A DNA stretch of 64,000 nucleotides from Cyanophora paradoxa (Eukaryota; Glaucocystophyceae; Cyanophorales; Cyanophoraceae): NCBI GenBank assembly GCA_004431415.1, contig QPMI01000693.1, positions 33,645-97,644 of the forward strand, read 5' to 3'. Position numbers and translations under genes: made by a program. Numbering within the stretch: position 1 is the stretch's first letter; each line of letters starts with the position of its first letter. The notes beneath the pieces are model-generated. The model had not been told where the DNA came from and did no database searches. It was given only the letters and a program-made list of their open reading frames with translations. This document shows positions 7,701 to 18,936 of the stretch, in pieces.

Positions 7701-8659
7701 TGCCCTTGATGCCCAAGATGCCCTTCGCCAGCATCTGCGGGCCGGCGGGGGTCGGCGGGGAGGGGCGGCCGCGGCTGCGCGGGCGGCTGGGGCGCACCTC
7801 GGGCTTGTAGGCCGGGTCCGAGCTGAGCACCAGCAGCCAGAGCAGGTGCCCGGCCGCCTCCGCCATGCGGTTGAAGTAGAACTCCTCCGGGCCCGTCAGC
7901 AGGCCAATCGTGCGCCACTCGCCCTTGGCGATGTGCCGGGCACGGCGCCCATGAGCAGCCGCAGGCGCTGCGCCGCGAACAGCCGGCGGGCGTCGGCATC
8001 GCGCCCGGGCTTCGGCTTGCTCGGCGTGTCGAAGTTCTCCTCCGTCATGTTCAGCGCCGCGTGCATCGCCCGCACGTCCGCGTCCTGCGATGCGCCGCGG
8101 CGCCTCAGCCGCTGCGAGCGCAGAGAGAAAGAGGCAGCGAGCACCTCCGCGAGCCGCAGCCGCGACAGACGGAGTCGATGGAGAACTGCACCGACGGGCC
8201 GGGGGCACCCTCGGCGTTCAAAGTCTGCGCCGCGGCCAGCTTGCGCTTGCGCTCGGCCAGCTCGGTCTTGCGCAGCACATCCTTGCTGTTCGGGCTGAAC
8301 TGCATGCCGTCCTCCAGCGCCCGGGCCTGCGCCTCCTTTGCCTGGTCGCTGATGCCGGCCTCGAAGACCGTCCAATCGATGCCGAAGCTGTCGCCGACGC
8401 AGAGAACGTCGTACAGCGTGTTCCTCGCCAGCTTAGCCGGATCTCCGGAGGGAGCGCGAGCCGAGACATGCCGCCGCCGCTGCTGCTGCCGCCGCTGCTG
8501 CGAGTGCTGCGCGCGGGCTGCGAAGGCTTTGGCGCCAAGTTTCCAGCTGGTTTGAACGAGCGGCTTGCATTGCATCGCCAGAGAGAAAAAGCGAGAAACC
8601 GACGGGGGGTTGCAGCCTGGGGGGTACGCGATTTTGAGGGGGGGAGAAGCGCGCTTCAA
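7701..8659 (-). pseudogene. Truncated spliced host gene, unrecognised family
   Basis: Coding-like segments on the minus strand, 5' to 3': a block containing FGIDWTVFEAGISDQAKEAQ (about 8390-8310), a block with TELAERKRKLAAAQ, a block MTEENFDTPSKPKPGRD (about 8050), then KGEWRTIGLLTGPEEFYFNR (about 7930-7870) up to a GTGCGCC donor near 7796, and a last exon starting ATGCTGGCG after a gcag acceptor near 7735. The last exon ends at the junction with viral DNA at 7700. One frame slip near 7940 sits in a C run. The WTVFEA..DQAKEAQARALE block is shared with the plus-strand gene at 8796-11660, so the two are paralogues. I do not recognise the family. Confidence 0.45.
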
Positions 8660-8795
8660 GTCTGAGTCTTCGCGAGTTAGGGGGGGGAAGAAGTCAACGG
8701 GGAATAAACCGTGAACGGAATCCGTTGAGACGTTGTTGTGAACCCGCGGGCACTAACAGCTGCGCACGTAGTTCGTTGAACCCGTCTGCCGCACC

Positions 8796-11660
8796 ATGCA
8801 GGCGGCGACCTTCCGCTCTTGCGCGAGGCAGCAGCAGCCCGGCGAGCAGGACAGCATAGCCCGCGATCTCGGCAGCCTATCGGCGGAGGAGGCGCTCAAC
8901 GCGATGACCTACGATAGCGTGTTCAACTCGGCCGGCGTGCCGCGCTTCGAGCCGTTCGGCGGGCTGAAGAAGATCCAGAACACGGACGGCCGCCCGAAGC
9001 GCTTGAAGACCAAGGGCCAGTTCACGCCGGTGAATAAGTTCAACGAGGTTCGCGGTTTCGCCCGCACCGCTTCGGCCCCGGCTCACATGCCCGGCTCGCG
9101 TGCCCCGCGCGCAGATCGTGCCTTTCAGCATTCACGAGCTGCCGGAGTATGTGAAGGCGAAGTACGGCTTCACGCACGGCGATGTGGCGCTGTTGCTGAT
9201 GTCCGACAATACGGCGGCGGCTGCTTCAACAGCATCGCGCTCCATCGCGATTTCCATCCGCGCGCGATCTTCTCCGGCACTCCGGAGCAGAAGGAGTTCC
9301 TCGCGGACCTCAAATCCGGCAGCGGCGGCGCCCACGGGTGAGGGCCCTTCCCTGCGCTCGCGTGCCCGCGCTTGCTCACGCGCGGGCCGCCGCAGCTCTT
9401 GATCGCGCGGGATCAGTGCCTGGCGTCGGTGACGGAGAAGGAGAAGGCCAGCCCGTCCGGCCTCGGCGTTCGGTGCGATTACGTCATCGTCACCAAGCGC
9501 ATCAACCCGACGTACGCCAAGAAGTACGACCTCAACTTCGTCTACGTGAAGGAGGGCCGCCGGCCTCGCAGTACACCGTCACCGTCCAGGCCGCATCTGC
9601 GCCGGTGAGACCATCCAAGGCGCGTACCACGGCGTCGGCACGCTCCCGTCCGGCGGCTTCTTCGACGTCGTTGATCACATGTTCCTCTCCTGCGCCGATG
9701 ACATTTACGTGCGCGAGAGCCCGCCCTTTCCCCTTTCCCCTGCCCCTGCGCGCGCTAAGGTCGCGTCCGCAGGTCGGAGAGAACCCGAGCGCGGAGAGCC
9801 CGCTGGGCTACGCGTACTGGCTGGTCAGCGTGCAGAAGGTGCTCTCCTGCGCGGCCCTTCGGAAGTACGCCAGCGTCTGCGACTCCGGCATGCGCCCCAG
9901 CTCCAGCTTCTCGTGGATCAGGGCCGGAGCGACGAGACCCGCCAGCGCCACCGCGATCTCGCGCGGGCGGCCGTGCTGAAGCTGGAGGAGGTTCTGCGCG
10001 AGGGCCACCCAAACGGGCCGGCCCGCGCCCGTGAGATCCTCTCGGCGGCCATCTCCGTGATCGTCGGCGAGCTCTCGCACACGGTCCGCCGCCGCCCCGC
10101 TTAGCCCGCCTCTCCTCCCTGACCCCGGGCCCTCGGAGCGCAGGAGGAGTCGGACGTTCTCACGGCGCGGGCGGACGAGTTCCAGCGCCAGGCGGAGAAG
10201 ATCAAGTGCTGGTACGAGAAGGTGAAGAAGGCGGAGGAGACGGACCTGCGCGACTGGGGCAGCAAGAGCGGCGACGCCGAATTCGACCGCGACAAGCTCA
10301 AGCGCGTCTTCTACTGGATGCGCATCTGCGCCAAGCTGGAGGCGCTGATGGACGAGTGGCACATCGAGGGCGTCCGTCTGGCGAAGGCGATGATCGCCAT
10401 GGAGTGGGGCCACGGCCACCCGGCGCGCAAGGAGTGCAGCATGCTGGCCAAGGAGATCGGCCGCCGGGGCCGCTACATCAAGGAGGTGGCCTACGGCATC
10501 GAATGTGCGTCCGCCCCGCCCTTGGCCTGCGCCCCCGCCCTTGGCCTGCGCCCCGCGCTCTCCCCGCTCACCCCCTCTCCCGCAGTTACCATCCCGCTCG
10601 TCCAATTCTTCCAGCGCGAGTTTGTGCTGATCCAGGCCTCCATCATCAAGATCGGGTCGCTCCCCTACGACGAGATTGACGAGACAAGGGACGAGGGCCA
10701 GGCGGAGGCGGAGGCGCGCTGGGGCGATGCGGCGTTCAGCGCCGTCTGGGGCGTCGGGGACAACGCGCTCTCGCCCCCCGCCCCGTTCGGCTTCAGCGGG
10801 CGGCCCGCGCTGGCGTTCGACGAGCACGGCCTCCCCGAGCTGGCGGAGGCGGACGCCGTCGGCTTCAACTGGGCGACGTTCGAGGCCCGCATCGACGAGA
10901 AGGCGAAGGAGGCGCAGATGCGGCTGCTGGAGGAGGGCCTCGTCCCGGCGCCGGTGCCCGCGCCCTTCCCCCTTCCTCTCCTCCTCGGCCCCTCTCACCG
11001 CCTCCTCCAGCCCCCGGCGTCCTCGGCTCCGGCGTCCTTGGCTCCGGCGCCCTCGGCCCCGGCCCTCTGCCCCACCTACGGAGAGAGGTGTGCCCACCGC
11101 GCCGATTGCGCCCTCAACGGCTCCCACCTCCTGCCCGCCAAGAAGGCCCGCCTCGGCCTCTTCTCACCCCACCCTCTCAGCCCGGTGAGTGACTCTGAAT
11201 CCTCGGAGGGCTCGGAGGCCTATAGCACGCCCCGCGACCCCGACGCCCCGCCCCACAAGGCCGGCGCCTTCGGCTTCTGTGAGTGACGCCCCGCGCAGGC
11301 CCTCTCGGCGCCGCCCGTCGCCAACCGCACCGCCTTCGTCCAGGTGAGTGCCAGGGCTGCCGCGAGTGGCGGCTCGAGAACTTCTCGGCTCAGGTCCCCG
11401 CCACGCAGCAGGCCCGCGCGATCCCGGCCTCGCCGCCCGTCGTCCCCGTCGCCGTCGCCGTGGAGGGCGGCGTCTTCGAGATGGAGCTGGAGCCGGCGCC
11501 CTCGCAGGCCTCGCTCGCCTCGGCGCGCTCGGCGGCCCTCGCCACGCAGGGCTCGCCGCCCGGGCTCGCCGCCGCCGTCGCAGGCCTCGGCCGTCGCCAA
11601 CTCGCCGTACGATGACATGCCGCCGGTGCTCAGCCCGAGGACGACTTCCCGGGCCACTGA
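8796..11660 (+). CDS. Spliced host gene, unrecognised family, paralogue of the neighbouring truncated gene
   Basis: The probable start is ATG 8796 (MQAATFRSC). Coding-like exons include 8796-9045 (EALNAMTYDSVFNSAGVPRF), about 9114-9340 (FSIHELPEYVKAKYGFTHGD), about 9395-9600 (RCDYVIVTKRINPTYAKKYD), about 10140-10504 (RVFYWMRICAKLEALMDEW) and about 10587-11280 (GFNWATFEARIDEKAKEAQ). A clean intron lies at about 10504-10586 (gtgcgtccgc...cccgcag). One frame slip near 9210 (acggcggcgg) looks like a lost G. The 3' end becomes Ala/Pro-rich. The exact exon set and stop are uncertain. No family is recognised. It diverges from its paralogue on the minus strand. Confidence 0.45.
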
Positions 11661-11711
11661 ACGACACTGAGACGGTGAGCGCAGGCCCGCCCCGCCCTCC
11701 GGCCCCTCTCC

Positions 11712-11897
11712 GAGCAAATGGTCCACAACGCCATAGTGGACGCCATGTGGGATAACAGGGGCCGCCTCCCCCACCCATTCCGCTACGTCTCTATGGCCCT
11801 CCGCGGCCTCGCCTTCCCGCCCCCCTGCACCGAGCAGCTCAACCAAATCCTGCGCGGTCTGATTCATTACAGACTCGCCTACCCGGCCTGGGCCTGA
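11712..11897 (+). pseudogene. C-terminal fragment of the unrecognised viral-block gene (copy 2)
   Basis: This is identical to 1-186 and preceded directly by intron-like host DNA at 11711/11712. The junction coincides with the first base of the window, which suggests either a shared breakpoint or an assembly seam. The gene is 5'-truncated here. Confidence 0.5.
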
Positions 11898-11932
11898 GCT
11901 ACACCAAGCTACGGTGAGTCCGACCAAGAGAC

Positions 11933-11984
11933 GTGTCCGGACCCTCCCTACTTTCTTTATAGATTATTGGAAAGGTCCGGACAC
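11933..11984. terminator. Convergent-gene hairpin 1 (copy 2)
   Basis: Same 11-bp perfect inverted repeat and flanks as at 222-273. Confidence 0.55.
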
Positions 11985-12025
11985 TAGAGGAGGGAGGGCG
12001 TACATAAGTAGTCTGACCAAGAGAC

Positions 12026-12077
12026 GTGTCCCGACCCTTCCAGATCTTTAAATTAATATCTGAGAGGGTCGAGACAC
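12026..12077. terminator. Convergent-gene hairpin 2 (copy 2)
   Basis: Same imperfect 13-bp inverted repeat as at 315-366, touching the YqaJ stop codon. Confidence 0.55.
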
Positions 12078-12731
12078 TAGAGGAGGGCGTACAACTTAAA
12101 CTCGCGCAGCGCCGCCTGCTCCTCGCTGAGGTTCTCTGACTTCATTCGATCGCTGTAGGGCTCGGGCGGCGTGCCCTCCTTGACGTGCATCCAAAATAGA
12201 TGTAAGCACTTCCTCATGAGCTCGATGTACCTCTCGTCGCGCCTGACGTACCACGTTTGCACGCGCAGAGGAGTGAAGCAAAAAAGTTCGGCCCACTCGC
12301 GGCCCGTGATGTCCAAAAGTCCCTGTAATTGAGTCATGTAATAAGTAGGAACTTTATCGTACAGTTCGCCCTTGTACGGGCATTTCACCTCTAAAATTCT
12401 ATCATTTCCTATAAGTCCGTCGGGACTACCGGCGAGGAACGGCATTTCTTTATGTTCGTGCAGTCCAGTATGTTTAATGTCCACGTTATTGTTCAACGTT
12501 TTGTAGAGAGAGACCGCGAAGGGCTCATAGTCATGCCCATAGGTTAGGGCAGGGTTGTCAAAGTTGTTTTCCTCCGCTATCCCGCTTAGCTCCGCCCAGA
12601 GGCGGGCCCTGGATTTCCAGGGTTTATGCCGCACGCAGCCGCAAAGTTCGAGGCAGTTAGCTTTTCGCGGCGCGCCGCGTGCCACGCCGCGCTCCCTGTT
12701 GCAAAGTCTCGCAATCTGTATCGGTATGCAT
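12077..12731 (-). pseudogene. YqaJ-type recombinase, copy 2 with N-terminal frame breaks
   Basis: This is the second copy of the YqaJ-family gene. The catalytic region (GSPDGLIG, EVKCP) is intact, but two single-base losses in G/C runs near 12619 and 12694 shift the first ~38 codons, so the N-terminal AAWHAARREK block is lost from the main frame. Because both losses are in homopolymers, sequencing error is as likely as true decay. Confidence 0.75.
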
Positions 12732-12781
12732 AGCTTAGCCTCGCAGTAGCGTTTAGAATTTCTTGATGTGTGCAATTGCAA

Positions 12782-12984
12782 ATGTCTGATAATCAGACTA
12801 CCCTCCCACCGCTATCGGGTACATCCGAGATTACACTAAGCAGGTAAACGGGCTGATCGGCTGGGTGAAAGAAGAGATCCCCAATACAATGCGAGACGGC
12901 GGCATGGCTGCGACGTATTTGCGCGATGTGGCACGCCGAGGCCTCGAGTCCAGGGTAGACATCCGAACGTATGAGCCGCCGGTG
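12782..12984 (+). pseudogene. 5' half of the interrupted gene (copy 2)
   Basis: Same interrupted gene as 1073-1276, directly flanking the complete element. One G is missing near 12818 compared with copy 1, which breaks the frame in the first part. The final codons up to ccggtg are unchanged, and the 3' half is at 35119-35652. Confidence 0.7.
12979..12984. repeat. Target-site duplication, left (ccggtg)
   Basis: Six bases directly before the element's first terminal base; the same six follow its last base at 35119-35124. Polinton/Maverick and many virophage-type integrations make duplications of about this size. Confidence 0.8.
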
Positions 12985-13278
12985 ACACATAGAGAAAGCC
13001 CGCGTTTTACCCTCGGCTTAGTTAAATTAAATTTTGTTAATAATTTACCTATATTTCTTTTATATTTTACGATAATTTAAGTGAAATTTATCTTTATTGT
13101 TGTCTTTTATGTGTGTATTTCGTATATATTACTATTAAATTGTTACTGAAATTTTTCTTAATTGTAATTCCGATGCAATTCACTCGAATCTATCGTAATC
13201 ATTTTAATCTGAGGTGGATCTTTAACTAATCTAAATTATATCTCGCCTCAGTTTAAAACGCGGGCTTTCTCTATGTGT
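12985..13278. repeat. Terminal inverted module, left end
   Basis: 25-bp perfect inverted repeats (12985-13009 and 13254-13278) bound a 294-bp AT-rich, gene-free terminal module. It could fold into a long hairpin-tipped structure or serve as the transposition end. Confidence 0.75.
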
Positions 13279-13678
13279 GATATTACGCATTATCGTGTAT
13301 AATTATATGAAAAATATGAATATGCATTTTAACTTTAAATATTTGTAAATTATGTATTAATTTATATTGATAATATGTGTGAATTTATAATGGAGTTCCA
13401 TGGAAAAATAATAAAATGTTCCGTGGGATTAAATGCGATGATAATATTAATTTGATATGGTGCGTTTTCTTACGTAAAACAGCTATAAGTCGTCAGACAA
13501 GCTGCCTCGGCTGCGCCTGTGCTGTATGGAATGTGGGGAAATATTAAATATGAACATGTTGAGATTGTATGAATGATATAATGTTTTTGTTATAGGTTCT
13601 AAGTGTAAATGGTGCATTTATTCATTTGAAGGAGACCACCACCCATTTAATTGGAAATTTAAATATTAACACTGAGTT
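13279..13678. other. AT-rich non-coding spacer, left arm
   Basis: Equivalent to 1573-1973. No gene or structured RNA seen. Confidence 0.5.
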
Positions 13679-14345
13679 GCATTATGTCCAATTAAACAGT
13701 TGATATAATGGGATTCTGTTTTTTACCGTTATAAAATTGTATCTGATGTGCATTATGTCCTTTTAAACAATCATTGAGATTGCTGTGTATTTTGTTGGAA
13801 TACATGATTACTGCATTATGTCCAATTAAACAATTGATAAAATGGGATTCTGTTTTTTACTGTGATAAAATTGTGTCTGATGTGCATTATGTCCAATTAA
13901 ACAATCGTTGAGATATCGGATGAAAATAATTCACTCGTTACTGCATTATGTCCGATTAAACAATTGATGGAATATCGGATGAAAATAATTCACTCGTTAC
14001 TGCATTATGTCCAATTAAACAATCGATGAAATATCGGATGAAAATAATTCACTCGTTACTGCATTATGTCGAATTAAACAATTGATGGAATATGGGATGA
14101 AAATAATTCACTCGTTACTGCATTATGTCTAATTAAACAATTGATAAAATGGGATTCTGTTTTTTACCGTTATAAAATTGTGTCTGTGGTGTATTATGTC
14201 CAATTAAACATTTGAAGAGATTGACGAGATAAAAATAATAAAAAGTGTCACTGAGTTGCATTATGTCCAATTAAACAATTGATAAAATGGGATTCTGTTT
14301 TTTACCGTTACAAAATTGTATCTGATGTGCATTTTGTCGAATTGC
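13679..14345. repeat. Eleven-copy tandem repeat (left arm)
   Basis: Same repeat array as 1974-2637, core cattatgtccaattaaaca with ~59 and ~70-bp periods. Confidence 0.75.
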
Positions 14346-14397
14346 TTGTATTAAACTGTTTTGCTCTTCTATGTATTCGATCTTAATTTAATGTGAA

Positions 14398-14703
14398 GGT
14401 TACGTTAATGTTTAAAAGTTACATGGAGTTACGTGATGGGTTACGTAGAGATTTTACGATTACTAAGACCATTCTCAGTGTTAAAATGGTTGATTTATCG
14501 TTATTTTGTCACTGTGAGTTACGGTTACGCAACTTTTTGAATTCTTTCTGAAAATTTGGCTGGGGTCTTTTTATAGGTGAAGGTCTAAAACTTGCGTAAC
14601 CACGTAACTTGCGTAACCTCTACGACATTATGGTGTCATTTCTCTATTATTTAGGTTACGTAACGTTTTTACTTACGTAACTTGTGTAACCTTAACGTAA
14701 CCT
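14398..14703. repeat. GTTACG module A (left arm)
   Basis: Equivalent to 2691-2999, with one G fewer in the central G-run. Confidence 0.75.
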
Positions 14704-14779
14704 TGTTATTCTTACATTTAATCATTGTTATACTATGATATCATGATAACTAAAAATGATATATGATAATTGCTTATCT

Positions 14780-15240
14780 TTAACCACGTAGAGATGTTAG
14801 ATGATCACAATCGAACATCTTAAAGATCTTGCATATCTCATTTTCAGGATCGGTGACATACCATAGACGGTGTCGCTTATCAAATAAAGCGCCTTGGTTT
14901 TTAATGTATTTACGTAATGATGCCTGGGTAAATATACGTTTAGCTTCTATTTCAGGTAGTTTAGTTTTAATGTCACCAACGAAATATAGACGTTTCGGGC
15001 GATTATGATAATCAGGATCGATAACAGTGGGTTTATTGTAGGAAAGTGTTTTAAGATTCTATGAAACTTGTGTGAAACAAACCAATACCCTGTGTCATCA
15101 TCGAATTTAACGCCACAATCTTTGATATCAAATATTGATCTGAAACAAGTATTACGGAGGTTGCTTATATCCAATAAGAAAGCGCCGTAGTAATGGTGCG
15201 GCTCGTTTGTGGTGTTTCCGAAATAAATGAATTGATCCAT
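14780..15240 (-). pseudogene. DUF5710-like protein, left arm, one-base frame break
   Basis: Same gene as 3075-3536. One G is missing in a G run near 15030 (gtgggttt instead of gtggggttt), so the frame from ATG 15240 goes wrong after about 70 residues and loses the second DUF5710-like module. Both other copies are intact, which suggests an error or very recent loss. Confidence 0.65.
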
Positions 15241-15319
15241 TTGTAATCAGATGTTAAAAAGATTGTCAATTTTTCATAAATCCTTCTCTGTAAAGTTTTG
15301 GTTAAACAATTGGAAAGTT

Positions 15320-15641
15320 GCGGTTACACAACGGTTACACGGCGGTTACACTTGGTTACGCGGGTTACAGGTGAGGTTACGTAGTGATTTTTCGATAAAC
15401 CATACCATTTTCAGTGTGGTAATCGATAAAAATAACCATTTAGATACAGGGAGGTTACGGTTACGCAACTTTTTGAATTCTTTTTAAAAAAATGGCGGGG
15501 GGTCTTTTTATAGGTGGAGGTCTAAAACTTGCGTAACCGCGTAACTTGCGTAACCTGACGAGATTTATGGTGTCTTTTTGGTATTTTTAAGGTTACGTAA
15601 CGTTTTTTCTTACGTAACCTGTGTAACCTTAACGTAACCTT
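15320..15641. repeat. GTTACG module B (left arm)
   Basis: Equivalent to 3616-3939, in the divergent intergenic region. Confidence 0.75.
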
Positions 15642-15795
15642 ATTATAACATCTAAAATTCATCTGTTATCAAACGGTAGCGGTGTGATACATTTGATCGT
15701 GTTATGAGAAGCGATAGGATCCACTTGTGAAGCGATGAAAAATGAAGCAAATCTTAAAACTTAAACAATAAGTGAGATACAGCGGAATATACAAT

Positions 15796-16271
15796 ATGAA
15801 CGCGTTCGATATCCTGACCTACATTAAGAGTATTACCATATTCCCGTTCTCATCGATGCTGAGCTATCTTTAAAGAAGGCAAACCCTAACACTATCTGTA
15901 TTGTGCCGTATGATACTAAATATCGTGCGTATTTCGAAATGTTTCGTAAAAACTCGGGATATTCACCTAATACCCGTTTCGTCTGCTTTCTCACATTAGA
16001 GACTCACTATATTCTTGTTCCGGTTCTAACTGAAACATCGTGTAAATCGTTTATCTCTAAGATCATCTCTAAATGGTCTGCTAACCTTCCTACTGAATCT
16101 AATGAAACTAAGGAGTGCGTCATATGTCTCGATGATTGTAAAAGTAAAATACAAATGTCTTGTTTGACATGTTTCGCCAAAATGTGCAACACATGCTATT
16201 TACAGTTGAAGAGATCAGAGAGCTTTAAATGTCCGATCTGTCGTAATGACATAAAGACGCAACGTGATTAA
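15796..16271 (+). pseudogene. RING-finger protein 1, left arm, one-base frame break
   Basis: Same gene as 4094-4570. One C is missing near 15835 (attaccat instead of attacccat). The frame carrying the RING finger is open from 15903 to the stop at 16271, so the finger itself is intact. Confidence 0.7.
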
Positions 16272-16311
16272 TGTAAAAATTGATGGAAGATAAAAGTTTT
16301 TCCGCTCTGAC

Positions 16312-16515
16312 ATGAAAGAGAAAATGAATAATGGACATTGGGTGACTTTGGCGACATTGCATAATAAGAAGATTGAGCTTATCCATCGGGAGATTGACCT
16401 TAAACACACAAAAAGACAAGACCATGAAAGACTACAAAATGTTAAACAGTATATTGATGCAATCGATGTAATGATAGATGTAGTGAATACAATCGCTAAA
16501 ATTAAGACCATGTGA
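16312..16515 (+). CDS. Small coiled-coil protein (left arm)
   Basis: Identical 67-residue frame to 4611-4814, converging on the 99-residue gene. Confidence 0.55.
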   Translation: MKEKMNNGHWVTLATLHNKKIELIHREIDLKHTKRQDHERLQNVKQYIDAIDVMIDVVNTIAKIKTM

Positions 16516-16534
16516 ATTTCATCGATGTTTTTTA

Positions 16535-16834
16535 TTACTTCTGTGTGCGTTTTTCAAGCTTCTGTCTCAATCTGAATGTAATAACGCTACCATCATGTCG
16601 TGCCTTCCCCCTTTGAATCGCTTTCGATATTTCCCTGGGTGTGTTCTCATCGAAATCAATGAATCGGGAAACCTTCTTTTTAAACTCTCTCTGTAAATAT
16701 CCGGGTAGTTGGTTGATATTACACCCATCGTTTTTCTTAACAAGATTCTCGTAAATAATGCTACTGCGGTCATCCTGTGATAAATCGGGATTTTGAAGCT
16801 GTTCTATGAAAGCGTCGGGAATCCGTGAAGTCAT
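16535..16834 (-). CDS. Unrecognised 99-residue protein (left arm)
   Basis: Identical to 4833-5132; intact frame from ATG 16834. No family recognised. Confidence 0.55.
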   Translation of the reverse strand: MTSRIPDAFIEQLQNPDLSQDDRSSIIYENLVKKNDGCNINQLPGYLQREFKKKVSRFIDFDENTPREISKAIQRGKARHDGSVITFRLRQKLEKRTQK

Positions 16835-16879
16835 TGTAGGTTACACTGTCTATTTTGGCGGGTTGTCATTTTTTGCATC

Positions 16880-17190
16880 GGTTACATAGAGGTTACAAGA
16901 AGTTACAGATGAGTTACGCAACAGGCTACGTAGATATTTCACAATTGCAAGACGACTTTCAGTGTTATAATACAGGAGATTTAGTATTTTTAACACTGGC
17001 GGTTACGGTTACGCAACTTTTTGAATTCTTTTTAAAAAATGGCGGGGGGGTCTTTCTCAGATAAAATAGTGAAAACTTGCGTAACCGCGTAACTTGCGTA
17101 ACCTCTACGACATTATGGTGTCATTTCTCTATTATTTTGGGTTACGTAACGTTTTTATCTACGTAACTTGTGTAACCTTAACGTAACCTT
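16880..17190. repeat. GTTACG module C (left arm)
   Basis: Equivalent to 5178-5488, with one extra G in the G-run at about 17043-17049. Confidence 0.75.
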
Positions 17191-17211
17191 ATTATTTAAC
17201 ATTCATCTTTC

Positions 17212-17748
17212 TTATTCATTTGCATATAACTTAGGCTCTAATGCTTCCATTCCGTCAAAAAATAGCTTAGTTCTACAAACTGAACACTTAGCATTCTCAT
17301 GTGATTCAAGTGAAGAGAGGAAACACTTAGGACAAACTAGTGTATTGCAAACGATACAGCCTTTATTACTTACATTGGTGTCAATGTTTTCAAGACAGAT
17401 AGGACATGTTTCATTCGGACTCTCAAAGTTTTCCCTCGCGAATGATTTAATAATGATTTCTACAAACCATTTGGTGTTCTCGTCATCAAGATATGGGACT
17501 AACATGTAACGATGTTTATATGATAATGCAAAACGAATAGGTTGAAGGGCATGATATCCCGCCTTTTCTTTCCATGCATCAAATACCCCTTTATTCTTGC
17601 GGTTCTGTTGAATAAAGTATATAATCTGTCTTTCGTTGGCTTTCATTAAGAATTTCGTATAATTCTTATCATTCAGTTTATCTGATGCATTGACTACGGG
17701 ATATGGCGAAATCGATTCTATAAGTTTCAATATATCGTTTAAATTCAT
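17212..17748 (-). CDS. RING-finger protein 2 (left arm)
   Basis: Intact 178-residue copy of the gene at 5509-6045, with all eight cysteines of the finger present. Confidence 0.8.
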   Translation of the reverse strand: MNLNDILKLIESISPYPVVNASDKLNDKNYTKFLMKANERQIIYFIQQNRKNKGVFDAWKEKAGYHALQPIRFALSYKHRYMLVPYLDDENTKWFVEIIIKSFARENFESPNETCPICLENIDTNVSNKGCIVCNTLVCPKCFLSSLESHENAKCSVCRTKLFFDGMEALEPKLYANE

Positions 17749-17787
17749 TGGGTTGTGCTACTATCTGTTACAGTTTCTTTAATTAAC

Positions 17788-18158
17788 TTAGAGTTTCTCA
17801 ATGTCGAACACTCTTTTAAGAACGCCATCAATTCTTACAGCATGTGATTTAATCCCGAAAATGCGCTTAATCACGATTCCGATGGCTGTTTTTGAAATCG
17901 GAAAGTCTATAAGCTCTTCTATTTCAGCATGGATTACATCGGAAGGTGTATAATCACCGTCATTACTTAACCTGTAACTATGCATTAAATACGCTTCCAC
18001 ATGGGACATCTCATGTTGATATTCGCCCATCTCATGTTGATATTTGCCCATCCATGTTGATATTCGCCCATCTCATGTTGATATTTGCCCATCTCATGTT
18101 GATATTCGCCCATTTCCATTTCATCCGTTACAATTTCAATGTATTCGATGCCTTCCAT
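17788..18158 (-). pseudogene. Heptapeptide-repeat protein, left arm, frame break in repeat
   Basis: Same gene as 6085-6456. One C is lost in the 21-bp repeat array near 18050. An in-frame ATG at 18051 still gives an 87-residue product with two heptapeptides and the whole C-terminal domain. Confidence 0.6.
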
Positions 18159-18309
18159 GTTACACTTTACTGTTACAGATTGAAAATTTTGTTACAAGTT
18201 TTACGGTTGATGTCCAAAAATTGACGCTGTAAAACACAGAAAGGTATTTAAGGGTTTGACTTAAAAGAGAAGTGAAAGGGATATTATCTAACTCTTATAT
18301 AGAGGAATA

Positions 18310-18757
18310 ATGGCGAATACTCGGAAATCAAACCAAGAGCTTTTCGCTATTCAGAATGGGGAACCTGTCCCACCGGTTGAAAGGAATATAAAGAAGGAAA
18401 AAACAGGATTGACTGAGGAAGAACGGGAAGAAAAGGCAAGAATAAGAAGGGCAAAAGATGCGGAGAGGAAGCGTGTAAAGTATCAGGAGATGAAACAACA
18501 AAGAATCGCAAATGGTGAGAAAACAGTTAATCCACCGGAGAGATTGGAAAAGATGGCTTTGTATATTCAGCGGCGATATGCGGAGGATGAAAAATTTAGG
18601 AATAGAAGGAAAGAGATAACGCGGAACTACCAAGAACGGAAACGCCTCGAAAAGGCTTCTAAGGTAACTGAGCAAGAGACGGCAAAGAAAGGGGACGACC
18701 TCGTAAATACAATACTTGTAATCCGATGCATCATCGGAAAAAATCGTAGCGAATTGA
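18310..18757 (+). pseudogene. AT-hook coiled-coil protein, left arm, frame break at the hook
   Basis: Same gene as 6608-7057. One G is missing in the run before the AT-hook (aaaggggacg instead of aaagggggacg), plus one C nearby, so the GRPRKY hook is lost from the frame while the coiled coil remains. The other two copies keep the hook. Confidence 0.65.
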
Positions 18758-18936
18758 TTGGTAGGAGGTGAAAAAATGACGCTTTACTTTCTCTTTTTTA
18801 TAACCTAAGCCAAATCATTAAAGTGCCGTGGGCAACCGAAAAGCATTTAAGGACTTGCTGAGAAGATAAGGTAAAAAGGAATTCATCAATTCCTCGGATT
18901 ATTTTCTTTGAGAAAGTTAAGAACCAATCGCTGAAA

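Noticed and set aside
7698-8298. Continuation of the primase frame into 7701-8298 as a fusion protein
   Set aside because: After 7700 the translated sequence is Arg/Ala-rich frame noise, while the minus strand carries coherent coding segments with splice sites.
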